From assembly GCA_029959085.1 (NCBI GenBank), contig JARWIR010000005.1, positions 7,132,501 through 7,196,500 on the forward strand: a stretch of DNA of 64,000 nucleotides. Direction: 5' to 3'. The notes below the pieces were generated by a model. That model was not told the DNA's origin and searched no databases. It saw only the letters and a list, made by a program, of their open reading frames with translations. Shown one piece after another: positions 21,876 to 34,186 of this stretch (position 1 is its first letter; each line of letters begins with the position of its first letter). The DNA comes from Nemophila menziesii (lineage: Eukaryota; Streptophyta; Magnoliopsida; Boraginales; Hydrophyllaceae). The translations under genes were made by a program, and so were the position numbers.

Positions 21876-23400
21876 TTTTTTTTTTTTTGGATGCGTACAA
21901 GAAAGAATGAAAACAACAATTAGTCCAAGGGCACATCAACTAATTCCAAGTCTGTTGAAGATGGTGGATATCTCCTGGATACCTAAAGGTGGATATGATG
22001 TACTGTCTCCTTGCCTAACTAGATTGTCAAGTTGATCTACGTGTCTGTTATACCTTCGTGAAATGAACTCGAAAGATACCAGCCGCGTTTCCCCACTTAC
22101 CGCTAACATCTGCCTAATGCCGTGAATAAGCTCAAGGTTATCTGAGAAGACCTTCTTCATAATGTTTGGAAACTCTATGCATTTCTTGGTGACTTTAAGT
22201 ACCGTAATGGCTTAATGTCTCTGATTTTCTTGAGTTGTCCACTGTTATTATTTTTAATGACCATTCCTATACCCGTTGTTTGTTAAGGAGCATTAAAAGA
22301 AGCGTCACAGTATATGGAAATGGGACAATCGAGATTATCGGAGCTTCTGACATTATGATCCTCTTCTGTATTATTTTGACGATTAGTCGTAGTATTATTT
22401 CTCTAGTCAGCACTATGAAGTCCTGCATAAGTTTATTAGTAGCAAAAATAATTTTATCACCATCAATACTGCTACTGTCATGTAAAGATTTCATCTTTCC
22501 CTTCCAGATGTTCCACATTAATATCATTATATAATCCGCAATAGCTCTAGATTCTTACCCTGCTTTAACATACTCATCAATAATTTTTAGGAACCATACT
22601 CCTATATTATCTTTAGACTCCGAGTGGGTTTTTATTTGGAGTGAAGATTCTGCACAAATACATTGACATATTTTGCAATTAATAAGAAGATGTTCAATCG
22701 AATCAATTTCTCCTTTACACCAGATGCAGTTATCTGAGTCCGCACCACGCATTTGAAAAAGGTTCTTTTTTCTAGGTAAACCATTATTAAAAACTTTCCA
22801 GATGAAAACTCTAATTTTACTGGGGGTATTGGATCCCCGTACTGTTTTTCCATAAATCCGGCTAAAGCCTATTGGTTACATTTCCCATTTAAGGGGAGTG
22901 AATATAATTTTGTTTGTAAGTACTTTCTAACCTAATTTTGTAGAATAGATACCATCTTTAAAGTGTGGCCATATAATTTTATCACAAGTACCTGTATATG
23001 TCACGAACAATTTTTTAATCACAAGAATAAGTGGTTTAGAGAACAAATTGTCTAGAATTTCATTATTCCATTCATTAGTCTTCTGTTTTCATAATTAACA
23101 AACTTTATCCAATTTGCAATCTTTAGTTTTTTCCAACTTCTAAGATGAGTTAATCCACCTATCACTCCAAATATTGATAATACTTTCATTTTTTATTTGA
23201 TAAAAGAGGTGTTTTTTGAGAAAATCTCAGTCTTCTATAAGGTTAGGGTATGGATCCTTTACTAGAAAAAGATTATATGAGTCTTTAGTGGGGACACTTT
23301 TTTAGCCACAAATTCTTTTAACTATAACCATTAAATTTTTATATTTTATATTTTCTTTTGTTAACCGGTTTTTTTTTAGTACATGTTGCCATCCTTCTTT
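21876..23400 (-). pseudogene. Decayed, 5'-truncated LINE of the RNase H type
   Basis: A T-run near 21,878-21,890 is the poly(A) of a minus-strand element. Going upstream, the minus strand reads NLELIHGIRQMLAVSGETRL...FNRLGIS (RNase H C-terminus, 21,936-22,160), LMWNIWKGKMKSLHDSSSID (about 22,470-22,520), NCIWCKGEIDSIEHLLINCK (finger, about 22,680-22,740) and IIWPHFKDGIYSTK (about 22,940-22,985). The order and wording match the intact copy at 57-63 kb (LWNIWKAKMKGLHEG, CLWCNQDKEDVEHLLLQC, FIWPYSKNGNYDTK). Frames change repeatedly. The 5' limit is approximate. Confidence 0.75.
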
Positions 23401-24080
23401 CTATTTTTTTTAGTAACTTAAAATTATGAGTTTTATAATTTTTTAAAATAATTTTACTATAAATTAAGTCGCAAATTTTAAAAATATTAAATATTTTTTC
23501 ATACTCTTTTTGGCAGATGCTACTATTTATATCTTTTTAATTTTTTTACTAACTAAAAAACAAGATTTATTTTTTAATTTCTCTTCTTTATAATTTTGCT
23601 TTTATTTTTTCAAAAAATAAATTATTAATAATCTATTTATTTAATAACATTTAAATGATTTACACTTATTATCAGAAAAAATCTTGAGTTCTATTCTTCT
23701 AATTTTGATATTTCTTTCAGGTAAAAAAAATAAACAAAAAATATTTGACCAAAAACAAAGAAAAATAAAAATTCTTATATATCTTCATATCTCAAACATG
23801 TCGATATATTATTCAAAAAACAACAAATTTAATTTATAAAATCTTAAAATCTACCGCCATTTTAAATTTATTTTTAAAAAATATTCAAAATTACGAAATA
23901 TCACAGTACTAAAAAAAATCATCCAGAAGATTATGAAATATCACATTACTAAAAAAAACCACCCATGTTATTTGATAAATTTTTTGGATGATCTTTTCAT
24001 GTGTAGACTTTATTAGACAACTTGAATAAACTTTTTAGGTGAATCATATTTTTTAAATTCATCGAAGAACCATTTAATTT
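23401..24080. other. Very AT-rich intergenic DNA
   Basis: Homopolymer-rich, with one imperfect direct repeat (AATATCACAGTACTAAAAAA / AATATCACATTACTAAAAAA at about 23,898 and 23,937). No gene. Confidence 0.4.
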
Positions 24081-25700
24081 AAGGTCAATTGCCCATGGGA
24101 TCTTAGAGATTATTGTAGTGCCACAAATGAACTAGTCAATTATTCTCTCCTTCTTAGAGGCCAATTAGATGCTCATTGTCATTACTACCCTTCTAGCGCA
24201 TATAAGACAAAAAAATATATTCTCTCTCCTCTTTTACCATTACTCTCTCTTCTCCATTACCATTAATCTCTCTGCTCCTTTATCATCTTTCTCTCTCATC
24301 CTTCATTAACTACCAATAATTTCCAACTCCGAACACAACCACCGATCACCACCGACCATCGTCGACCACTGCCGGAAAAAATTCTGAGCCTGGAAAAAGT
24401 TACTGAGTATGGGGTACTCAGCATGTGGTACTCAGCATTGAAAAAGTGCTGAGTGTCGGAAAAAGTGCTGAGTCTCGGTAAAAGTTGCTGAGTATTCAAA
24501 TCTTTTTGTTGAGTCGCTTTACTGAGCATACTCGTTTGCTCGATAACTTTATTGAGCATGCTCAACTCATTTGCTCAGTAACTTTACTTAGCAAGCTCGT
24601 ATGCTCAGTAACCTTACTGAGTGTGCAAGGGTAAAGTATTGAGTATAATTATTTTCATGATTCAAATTTATTTATATGAAAAAGAACAACTCAAATATTA
24701 CAAGATTGCTAAAAAAGAAAAAAATCATCCAACAACTATCAATTGAAATTGTTACATTATAATTACAAAGGAAAAAAAGAAAAAAAAGAAAAAAAAGAAA
24801 AATCATCCAACAACTATCAATTGATATGGGTTAGTAACTTTATCATGCTCACTCCATTGATATTTCATTGAAATCCAACAACTATGAATGGATATGGGTC
24901 CTTTGAACAAAAAACAAAAAATTGATATAGATCAGTAACTTTATCACATATCGGAGCACATAAAAAGCAACCAGCTATTAAACACCCTTCTGCTCTTTCT
25001 GGATCAGATTCTTCTGCACAAGAAGAACCGTCTATGCTCAATATCCATTTGGGTTTGTTAGAACAGATGTAAAAAAATACAGTTATTACACTTTGCTTCT
25101 TCTCCAACGAGATTTGGTCGGAACTTCAAGCTTGCCTGCTGCAGTTCCGTGAGTCATGGCCATCGGAGCTTCATTATGCAGCAGAATCCGTGAAGAAAAG
25201 AAGGATTTGAATACCAGCTCACATCGAAAACAATGGCAGAAGCCGACGGAAGCATATCCAGCTCACCACCTCGAGACGCCACCTCGCACCACCATCTGGT
25301 ACCGCCAACTCGCACCACCACTACCGGAGCTTCTCCGTCATTCTTCTCCGGCTTAGAACACGAAAGGAGTTGCACATAACTGGTGAACGGAGCTGCACAG
25401 ATATGAGAGAAAGAAGAAGTTTGGTGTTTATGGAGAGAAGAGAGATAATGGGGTTTTAGGGTTACGAGAAAAGGGAAGAGAGAGAAGGGGTTGAAAGAAT
25501 TTAAAATGTTTCTGAATAGAAATAGTATATATAGGAAATGAAAAACAAAAACGGGTAAGATGGTAATTGGTTTTTTCGTTTATAGTGTTAAAATTAGTTT
25601 GTGGCCTTTAGTAAAAGGAAGGTATAGAGATAATCTTTTTAATTTAATTAGGGTAAAATTTAATATATGGAAATCTTGGTTTCTGCCATGTAGATTAACC
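24081..25700. other. Repeat-bearing region with GCTGAGT motifs, possible non-autonomous transposon
   Basis: 24,380-24,660 is a dense run of GCTGAGT / CTCAGTAA motifs in both orientations. 24,719-24,830 has a direct repeat of AAAAATCATCCAACAACTATC AATTGA-type sequence split by AAGAAAA runs. 25,200-25,340 is a CACCACC-rich GC island like that at 14.4-15.3 kb. Ends may be near 24,080 (GGTCAATTGCCC, GCCACAAATGAACTA) and 25,600 (inverted GCCACAAACTAATT), suggesting a MULE, but no target duplication was found. Confidence 0.35.
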
Positions 25701-26070
25701 AGTAGTTCAATTATCGATTTTTTATTGTACTCTCAACTCGTGCTTTTTGAGTAAATTAGTTTAAGAACAATAATATCTTAATATGATGGAATAGGGCATA
25801 GATGATTCAACCATGCTTTTTGAGTAATAAACAACGTTAGTGCATAATGATATTTTGAGTTCAATTAGCTGCTGGTTTATGTAGGATTCGCTTTTCAATT
25901 TCTGTGGGTTTAAAGCTTGTATCAATTTAGTATTTCCACCAATAACGTCATTCATTTTGTAAAATAATGTCGTCATATTGTTTGTGAAAGTAGGAGTTAG
26001 AATTTCTTTGGCCCATCTCAATCCCAAAGATCAAAAATATAAATTAATTATAATTATCTGAATGGTTGAC
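25701..26070. other. Intergenic, nothing recognised
   Basis: AT-rich. The 88-codon minus frame (25,761-26,027) matches nothing I know. Confidence 0.35.
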
Positions 26071-27275
26071 GTTTTTTTTTGGGACAAAGTAAGACAAAAG
26101 AAAGCGTAATGGAATGTTTATCCGATTTCCAGTCGTGAAAATTGGGCCCCTAGAGACAGGAGCCCGCCGAAAGCATTCGGCCTCTGTCTAGCTAAACGTG
26201 CGGTCCTGTCGGCTAATCTGTTAAAGCGTCTCGAAATAAATTTAAAGTGTATGTTACCATGCGCTCTAGCGATCTCTCTGATCCTGTTCACGTACGGTTT
26301 GGTACGCCACCACGTAGCTGACTGTGACTTAATACCTTGAATAACACCAAGGTCATAAAAGCAAATGATAGTTCTTTCGTTGGAGTGATCGTGATTAGTC
26401 GTAGCTGCTTCTAGAATTGGTCTCGCTTCTCCTTCAGCAACTGAGCTAACAAAAATGGTCTTGGAAGCAATTGTTTTCCTGCCCGTGTTGGTATCCAGGC
26501 GAACGATTTCAATTCTGCTTGGTTCGGCTTTGTTCACATTTGATAATATTCTTTGTTCCTCTAAGTTTGTATGGCGTCCAATTGAGGTGTTGCGTTTGAT
26601 TCCTCCTTTCATCTTGAGTGGTGTGTTGTTCCATCCAAGTATTGCCAAAGAGATCTTGCATACCTGAATGGATTGAGTGGATAATCTTGTTAATGTCAAA
26701 AAAAGTGTTTTCATGTATCGCTTACATTTTTTGCTTCCAAATATTCTAGAGCATAAGGAGAATATATGTTATTGTTGTCCTTGTGTCCCATTCTAAGGCT
26801 TGTGTTTTTTTGTATACCTTAGTGATCCAGTCTCTTAGATCCATTTGAATTTGGTCGTCAACCCGTATCTGGAGTGCCGAGCCCGCCCAAACCTGTTTAA
26901 GAAGGGGACAAGTAAGAAGGAGGTGGGTAATAGTCTCTTCTTGATCCTCACACCAGTAACACCAGCTATCCTGTGAGCAATGTCTCAGTTTTAGATTTTT
27001 CCTAGTTGAAGAATATTTATGCAATCTTTCCAAACAAAATGACGAACTTTGTTTGGGACGTTCGATTTCCAAACCAAGTCCCAGAGGGATGGATTGTTTA
27101 TCTGTCCTTGGGTTGACGATTCGACTGTTCGGTTCATTTCCTAGTTAGATAAGATATGATAACCTGATTTGGTGGTGTATTCCCTCGTTCTAGTATGGGG
27201 CCATGTTAAGGTGTCCTGTCTAGTTAAAATCGGTATTCTTTCGATAAATGATTTATAAGTAACTTCTGTCGTTCT
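26071..27275 (-). pseudogene. 5'-truncated LINE of the RNase H type
   Basis: A T-run at 26,072-26,080 marks the poly(A) of a minus-strand element. The minus strand then reads RNase H with FSRLEIG at its end, FKFISRRFNRLADRTARLAR and EGEARPILEAAT (26,118-26,714), the finger SWCYWCEDQEETITHLLLTC (about 26,920-26,970), KSNVPNKVRHFVWKDCINIL and, near 27,150-27,200, EYTTKSGYH. This is collinear with the intact LINE (EGEATAVLEATK, KSNIPKKIRLFMWR, NYDTKSGYK). One 198-codon open frame survives across RNase H, but the catalytic SDNLE of the relative reads YDLGV here. Upstream reverse transcriptase is missing. Confidence 0.75.
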
Positions 27276-27454
27276 AATTTACAACAAAAACCCCTATAAT
27301 GGAAAAATGTCACTGCTTTGTAAACATGTGGTGTGATATATTTTAGCACTTTGAGTTACAATTCAAATTTATTCTAAAATATTTCCAAAAATAATTAATA
27401 AAGAACTCTAATATTAAATTTAATATTCAATGAATTTTTATTTATTAAAATATA

Positions 27455-27801
27455 GAGTAAATACTTCTTTTACCTCCGGTATTATGGGTCGATTGACTAC
27501 TTACCCCTATTGTTTAAAATGCGATTGTTTACCCCCTCTACTAAGTTTTCGTGATTCGTTCCCCCACTTAACGGAGTCCATGTACGTTTTCGTGACTATT
27601 TACCCCCTATACTAAGTTTTCGTATATATTCGTATAAGGGGTAATTAGTCGCGAAAACGTACATGGATTCCGTTAAGTGGAGGAAACGTGGGATAAACGA
27701 GTCACGAAAACTAAATATAGGGGTAAACAGTCACATTTTAAACTAAAAAAGATAAATAGTCAATCAACTTATAGTACAAAGAGTAACAGATGTATTAACT
27801 C
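27455..27801. mobile_element. 347-bp MULE-type MITE with long inverted repeats
   Basis: Nearly the whole element folds on itself: TACTAAGTTTTCGTGA, GTCCATGTACGTTTTCG and TTTACCCCC occur in both arms. Ends are GAGTAAATACTTCTTTTAC and, inward from the right, GAGTTAATACATCTGTTAC. Flanks TAAAATATA (27,446-27,454) and AAAAATATA (27,802-27,810) form a 9-bp duplication with one mismatch. Confidence 0.8.
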
Positions 27802-27810
27802 AAAAATATA

Positions 27811-29035
27811 TTTATAAAAAATATACATTTGATCCTAAAACCTGATAGGTATTTATTCATCAAAATTTTACATATAGGATCTTGATAAATTTTTATCTTA
27901 TTAGATTTTTATGATCAAACTATAATTTCTTAAACTTATTATGCTCAATCATTTTTTTTAAATGTTAGTATATATATAAATTTATTTATGGTCTTTTTTT
28001 CTATTAATGACTTTTCTAAATTAGTTATGTTTCGAAATAAAGAAAAAACATACTTATATTCTCTCAATTAATCAGATCTTGTTACTTCTTCTATTTTTTA
28101 AGAAATACATAACGAATACAAAATTCAAATTCCTCTGAAACATGAAAAACCTAGTTTAATTTATTTTAATGGTATACATGAAGATATGTATATATATATA
28201 TATATATATATATTTTTGATATATGGATGTCCGAGCCAATTTTTACGCACCATGAATATTTACATAGAAAATATACATGCTTTTTTATACGTATTCTCAT
28301 TTAAACAGAACTAGGTTACCCATGTATCTCTTGTTTTATCTTCTTTACTGAAGAAATTTTTTGTGGAACTAATCAAGCTATCTGCAAGATGGCCCGAAAT
28401 TATTAGAAAAAAATACTTTTCTAGATTTGAAGACACACCGTTTATAATATTTATGCATAGTGGAAATGCTAAACCTACACGATTATGACAATGGAATATG
28501 TAATAAAGGTAAACTACCAAGTACCAACTAATCAAATCAGTGGAGAGACGACACATAACCTTAATCTGTGAAATATAAATAATTAATTAAGCAGTAGTAG
28601 TATAATATATGGATACTCTAGAAAAGGCCTTATTCCGTAGATTTCCACTTTCAATCAGATTGTTTTATTTTCTTTTGTTTAATAAGATTTCATGCTTGGA
28701 CGGTTTTAGATGGATTACTAGTAATGATCCAGAATGAATGAGAGAGATGGTCCAAATTCTAGAAGTAACCAATGCCATTAATTAATTCATATATTTTTAT
28801 TTTTCTAATTATAAATAGAAAAAAAAAAATCAACTCTCTTTTTCGTTCTTCTCTCAGCGACGAGATTCATACCCTCATACCCCTTGCATTTCCACACTCT
28901 CGATTATGTTCCTTATTTTTTTAGTTTTTTCTTCCTAAATTTATTGTTTCATTTTTTCCAGTTTTTTGTTTTTTCACTATGGTTGGGGCTTCTTTTTTAT
29001 ATGTGTATTCTTCCAAAATATGATAAAATAACCTA
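27811..29035. other. AT-rich intergenic DNA with a TA microsatellite
   Basis: (TA)n at about 28,189-28,213 followed by a weak SINE-like remnant (28,207-28,320). A CT-rich stretch at 28,830-28,860 resembles a leader, but no coding sequence follows. Confidence 0.4.
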
Positions 29036-29039
29036 ACTA

Positions 29040-30360
29040 ATTCACACCTCGTGAGAGCTAACTAACCACAAGTGTATAGATCGTTGACAAGTAATAAAAG
29101 TAACTATAAAAAAGTATCGTCTTCACAAAGGACTATAAAGGTTAATCCTTATGATGTGTTCTCCGAAAGGTTAATATTTGTTGTGTTTTTATTAAGAACA
29201 AAGATGCAAAGCTAAAAAGATGAGATGATAATATAGCTCGAGAACTCTCAAGTAATCTCTACTAGTATTGATTTTACATTATATTGTTTAAGGGTGAATT
29301 GTTTAATTATGTAATAGTCGGGATTCTAAATTCTTCCTAACTCTCGCTAGAGTAGCTTAGAAAGCTACTTCAACACTAGCCTAGAGTAAGGACTGAAATA
29401 TATTGCAAATTCATAACAAAGCAATAAAAAGAACAATTCATTTAAAGATGCATTCAACCAAATTCGATGAAAGTAGTAAATAAAACCAAGGTTCATACAT
29501 TATTGTTATTCTCAAACCATAAATTAAACTATTGTATAATGAGATAATAAAAACTAGCGACCAAAACTATAATATTCATGTTCAGTAGATAAACCGGAAT
29601 AAAATTACACTATGAATTGTTGAAGAATGATAGAGGATATAGTTAAAATGACATAGACTGCTTCCAAACTTCTTCTTCTTTCTTCTGCTCTGCTCCAAGC
29701 AATTTATTTTGATGGTTTATGACAAGGACTCTTTTCTATTGATAAAAGCTGATACATAAAGGGTTCAAAACATTTTTGGTGTTGTGGACCCCTTTTAGAT
29801 GGCCCGAGTCAACCCAAAACGTTTTAATGGAATGGATTGGTTTGAATCACGACAACGAAAAAATCAATAACTCTTTCAATACAACTCCAAATCATGAACC
29901 ATCAGCTCCTACATGCTCCTAACTCTAAGTGTTACTATGAAATCCAAGGGATCATCCAAAATCCTAACATATTATTCATGGTGACTCCAATATGTCAATC
30001 TCTGATTAGATCTGGTAAACACTCTCGCTTTCAAAAAATGGTCGAATCATCTTCTAAAGCCATGACTATGGGGTAATCTCATTTTATTGTCATCTTATAA
30101 TTGTCTCGAGGTATTATAGAATACAAATACCTAAGAGCTGCACACTTAACACACAAATTAAGCACAAAATCTCTAAAAGTCACATAAAAGCCGAAACTAG
30201 ACAAGAAATCACAAAACATCAGATAATAAGGAAAATTCCTTAAACTAAATCCTAAATATCCCTAAAAATATGTTTCGTGACTAGGTTGACATATCACATA
30301 AAATGATACATCATGACCTCCAGCTCAAAGTTTTGTCGTCCCGACAAAATAAGAACTAAA
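29040..30360. repeat. Non-coding dispersed repeat, copy B
   Basis: Relative of 19,875-21,460, sharing CGGGATTCTAAATTCTTCCT near 29,313 and the general order of motifs. No open frame of note; the 60-codon frame at 29,894 is not convincing. Confidence 0.35.
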
Positions 30361-32780
30361 TTAGGAACCCAAGTCAAATAATCATAAATAAGGAAGATAA
30401 AATAATGAATGATCCAAAAGCACTACCCTAACAAGACTCATTTAGTAATTTCTAAGAACTAATACACATATGCATAATATACAAATAATCAACATGTCAT
30501 AAATTCAAGATCTAGTTAGCTTCGCAATGCATGAATGATTGGTTTTCACTTAGTATCCAATGGTCCACCTAGCTACTCCTTAATTGCTCATTTGTTACTT
30601 AACCACGTATTTAGAAATCCTAAGCCCTTTTTGGCTATAGAGTAGGCTTATGGTCGGTTTGATACATATTTGGATAGTTTGAAGTGAGTTTTTGACTCTT
30701 TCCTCACTAGTCGTCAACGAATTGTCATAGAGATTGAGTTTACTCTCGAAGATGTACTCACTCAATACCAATTGTTGCACTTGATAAGAATCATCAGTAG
30801 TCCCTAACTAATTCATGATGATTTTAAAATGTTCCTTTGTCGAATCTTCTATAGAACTTCTTTTTATTCATTCTCTTTTTTGTAAGTTACAAATGACACT
30901 CATTTTGATGTGTAAGATGTCATTCTAACTTATTTTTCAATTTTTTCTTCTTTCTTACTTTTGTTTTTCTCAATATATTTTTTTCTCAATAAGAAATCTG
31001 ATAAAGGATTACAATAAGTACATCATTAAATAACATAAAATACTAGTATACCCACCCAATACGTTTTGAATAATGAATTCCCACCACCCCAAACTTAAGC
31101 TCAAAGGACAAAAATCTTAAGGCGTTGCGATTCCCGTGTGGGTCATAAGGATAATTCTTATCATCTAACTGGTAAGACTTCTAACGTGGCTATAAAAATG
31201 TTACGACTAAAAAGGGGCTAAAACGGATTAAGAAATTTAGAAGGCATAGGCGGTTGAGTGGGGAGTTGACGTCTAGGCGCGCCTAGGAGGCGAATCTTAC
31301 AATACGTGACTCGACAAATAGAGCTATCCGTATGAATGATGTAGCCTCAACAAAATAGAGTTATCCAAAAGAGCGAAGTAGCCTCGACAAAACATGATTA
31401 TCTGTAAGACCGACGTAGGCTCGATAGAACAAAATACGAATGACTGATGTAGCCTCAAAAACATAGAGAGAGAAGTAGTCAAAGCCCGATGTAGACTGGG
31501 CATCTGTATCCCTGCTGCTGACACCCTCTTAGAAGTGCACTCCTGAAATATAGGCAGTGTACCAACCTCATCTATAAAGACTAATGCAGTTATTGGAAAA
31601 AAAAATCTAAAGAAGCACATACATAAAAGTTTAGCCTTGTATCAGCTGAAAAAGGGTAGAAGTGATGAATTCCTTTGAGTTACATCTTAACAAAAGATAT
31701 TGATCTCACATATTCAAAAGGGTATTGGTAAGCCAAAATATAACTCTGATACTTGGTTTCACTCAAAGGAACCCTGATGCACCTAAAATCAAGAAGTTGT
31801 GCCATACTTCAGAAGAAATACACAAGCACCTGAGTAAGAGAGCATTCAGACCTCATTCCTAGGCCAGTTTCCTGAGGATGGGTTACACGTGCAAATATCA
31901 CGAGGCACATATGTTTTGGAATTAGGGTAACTTTTCTCAAACTTGTGTTGCGCACTCTTCATATACTTAAACTATGCACAAACGCGCGTTTGCGTATCTG
32001 TCGACATCTATAAATACCTTTTGATCCAGCAGAATCAGGGTTCTTTTGTTATTCTCTCTCTAAATCCATCTCTCTCTAAAAAACAATCGGCGTAAGTCTC
32101 CATATCTCCTCGAGTTAAGTAATCCCTGATAGCAAAAATACTAATGTTGAGTGTTAGAGTGCCATCGGGAGCGCATCTCCCTTTGGTTATGACTTGGTGT
32201 CCGGTTTCAGGAAGGTTGTGAGAGGTTAGCAGATCCTCAAACCTTCATCGAGATCAATAGAAGGACTAAGAATAATTTTCTTACTCAGTTATTAAAAGTA
32301 AGGTATTACAATATCTACTCGCTTCCTCGTATAATTCTTCCTAGCCTTCCTCTTCTTCTACCTACACATATGCATGTATGTCAGAGCATTTTGGTTATCT
32401 TCTTATCATCGGACCAAGTGTGATCCAAAAAACTGATGGTAGTATGATTTTAGTACTCTATCAACATTAAAATAAGTGATATTCGACTTTTTCCCTCTCA
32501 TTTTAATGTTTGAGTTTGTCCTTCTTAAGGATCATGTCCCTTCAACCATTGCGGTCTCAGCCCGCCACTGAGGTGGCAACGATGTCACTGGTTGTCTTTG
32601 AGAGGGTGTTGCCATTAGAGGTTGTTCCTTTTTGGTTTACGCATGCTTGTCGATCCATGGTTTGTTGTCTGTATTTCTTTTAAAACGTGGTTAGTTCTAA
32701 TTTTGTTAGGGTTGTACTCACTTTTGTGTATCATGTGATATAATCATGGTATCTATAATTTTTATTTTAGTTTGAAATAA
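30361..32780. other. Intergenic; a degenerate ~40-bp tandem repeat and a promoter-like stretch
   Basis: 31,310-31,475 has four worn units of the pattern GATGTAGCCTCAACAAAATA GAGTTATCC. 31,990-32,090 looks like a core promoter and leader (CTATAAATACC, then CTCTCTCTAAATCCATCTC), but no coding sequence follows. It may be a solo-LTR-type promoter. Nothing else recognised. Confidence 0.35.
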
Positions 32781-32786
32781 GAACTA

Positions 32787-33037
32787 CTATCTTCATCTCA
32801 ATATCCACTTTTCAAAAATAGTGTCCCAAAATGATTATCCATTTAGAATATCAAGACATTTTTTTTCAACTTCTTCCAGTATCATCTTTATTAAAAAATT
32901 AAATTTCTACTTTTAGTGCATATTTTAAAATATCAAGATATTTTATGAAAGGTAATTTTGTAATGTTGTATGTAATTTGTAAGTTTTTTAATATGTGCGA
33001 AAAGTTAAGTAGACATTATTTATGGGAGGAAGGGAGT
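32787..33037. mobile_element. Stowaway-type MITE
   Basis: The right end read inward is CTCCCTTCCTCCCATAAATA and the left end CTATCTTCATCTCAATATCC; TA flanks both ends. 251 bp, same length and layout as the copy at 16,244. Confidence 0.65.
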
Positions 33038-33063
33038 ATTAATTAACCCATTTACAAAATCTT

Positions 33064-33361
33064 GAAAAAATTCCCTCGTGGATACCTATCATTACAAAAT
33101 TTGGACACATAGTGCCCACGTTTAAAAAAATATCAAATAGATACCAAACTTTACATCTTTTGTCTTCTGTTACTACCCACTGTCACTTTTGACGTTAACT
33201 GCCACGTAGTGTTTCTGTTAGTACCACGTTAACATCAAAAGTAACAGTGGTTACTAACGAAAGACGTAAAATAAAACTTGAATACTTATTTGTTATTTTT
33301 GAAAATATAAACATTTATTTGTTAATTTTTGAAACACCGAATATCCACAAGGTATTTCTTC
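33064..33361. mobile_element. 298-bp palindromic MULE-type MITE
   Basis: Ends GAAAAAATTCCCTCGTGGAT and, inward from the right, GAAGAAATACCTTGTGGATA. A perfect 9-bp duplication CAAAATCTT lies at 33,055-33,063 and 33,362-33,370. The centre is a palindrome (CCACGTAGTG...TACCACGTTAAC; TGACGTTAAC / GTTAACATCA). Confidence 0.8.
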
Positions 33362-34186
33362 CAAAATCTTTAAAATCAAAATGCATCCTCTCCTTGAAAG
33401 TTTTTTTTTTTTTGGTCAAAGAAAGTCTTTTACTAAAATTGAGTAGTAAGCACCACCTAAAGTTAATCGAAGTTTGAACAAAAAAAAAAAAGTTATTGAA
33501 GAAATTTTAGTTTTTCTGACCAATAATAAACTTTCTTTTTTTGTTCTAAAGACCAATAATAAACCGGTTTCACAAAAACTTTTAGCATATTTTAATAATA
33601 ATTCCCCAGCTAGCTGGGGAAGAACGAAGGAAAGATCCTCAACCCTCTAAATATTTTATTCTATAGCCTCCACCCCCACCTTTTTCCGCCTTAATGGCCG
33701 CACCATCTACCTTTATTCACACACTTGCCTTTAAGCTTAATTTACATCTTTTTTGCAATTTTTATTTCCATTATAAAATTATAATAATATATTACTATGT
33801 TTTCTACACCTTTATGTATGTAGTAGGATTAATTATTAAATAAACCTTAATTACAAGTTGTTTTCAGTGAGTTTTGAATATATAGTCAAAGTTTGCTCAT
33901 TAATTACTCATTTAACTTCCAGCTATGGTTTAATTACATTATCTCTTAAACCTTAATTGTTTCTAAAGCCCTCTGATTACGCTGTCGATCAGTTAAGTCT
34001 TTTGCTTTTCTTTTCTGTAATTTATCTCTTTTTTCTTCTATGTCTCCTTTTGCTTAATCTCTCTCTATATATGCATTGATTTTGTGTTTATTATGTATCT
34101 GTGATAATGCGTGTTTAATTCTTACATAGATAAGTTTCGTTTTGTTGATTATTTTTTGTTTTAATCTTTAAAAAGAGGTTTAATCA

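Noticed and set aside
27111..27118. GGTTGACG as the second target duplication of the LINE at 26.1 kb
   Set aside because: LINE coding sequence continues beyond it to about 27,270 (EYTTKSGYH and upstream), so the match is by chance.
31990..32100. Promoter of a protein-coding gene (CTATAAATACC plus CT leader)
   Set aside because: No coding sequence follows within 1 kb. It is left as a promoter-like or LTR-like remnant.
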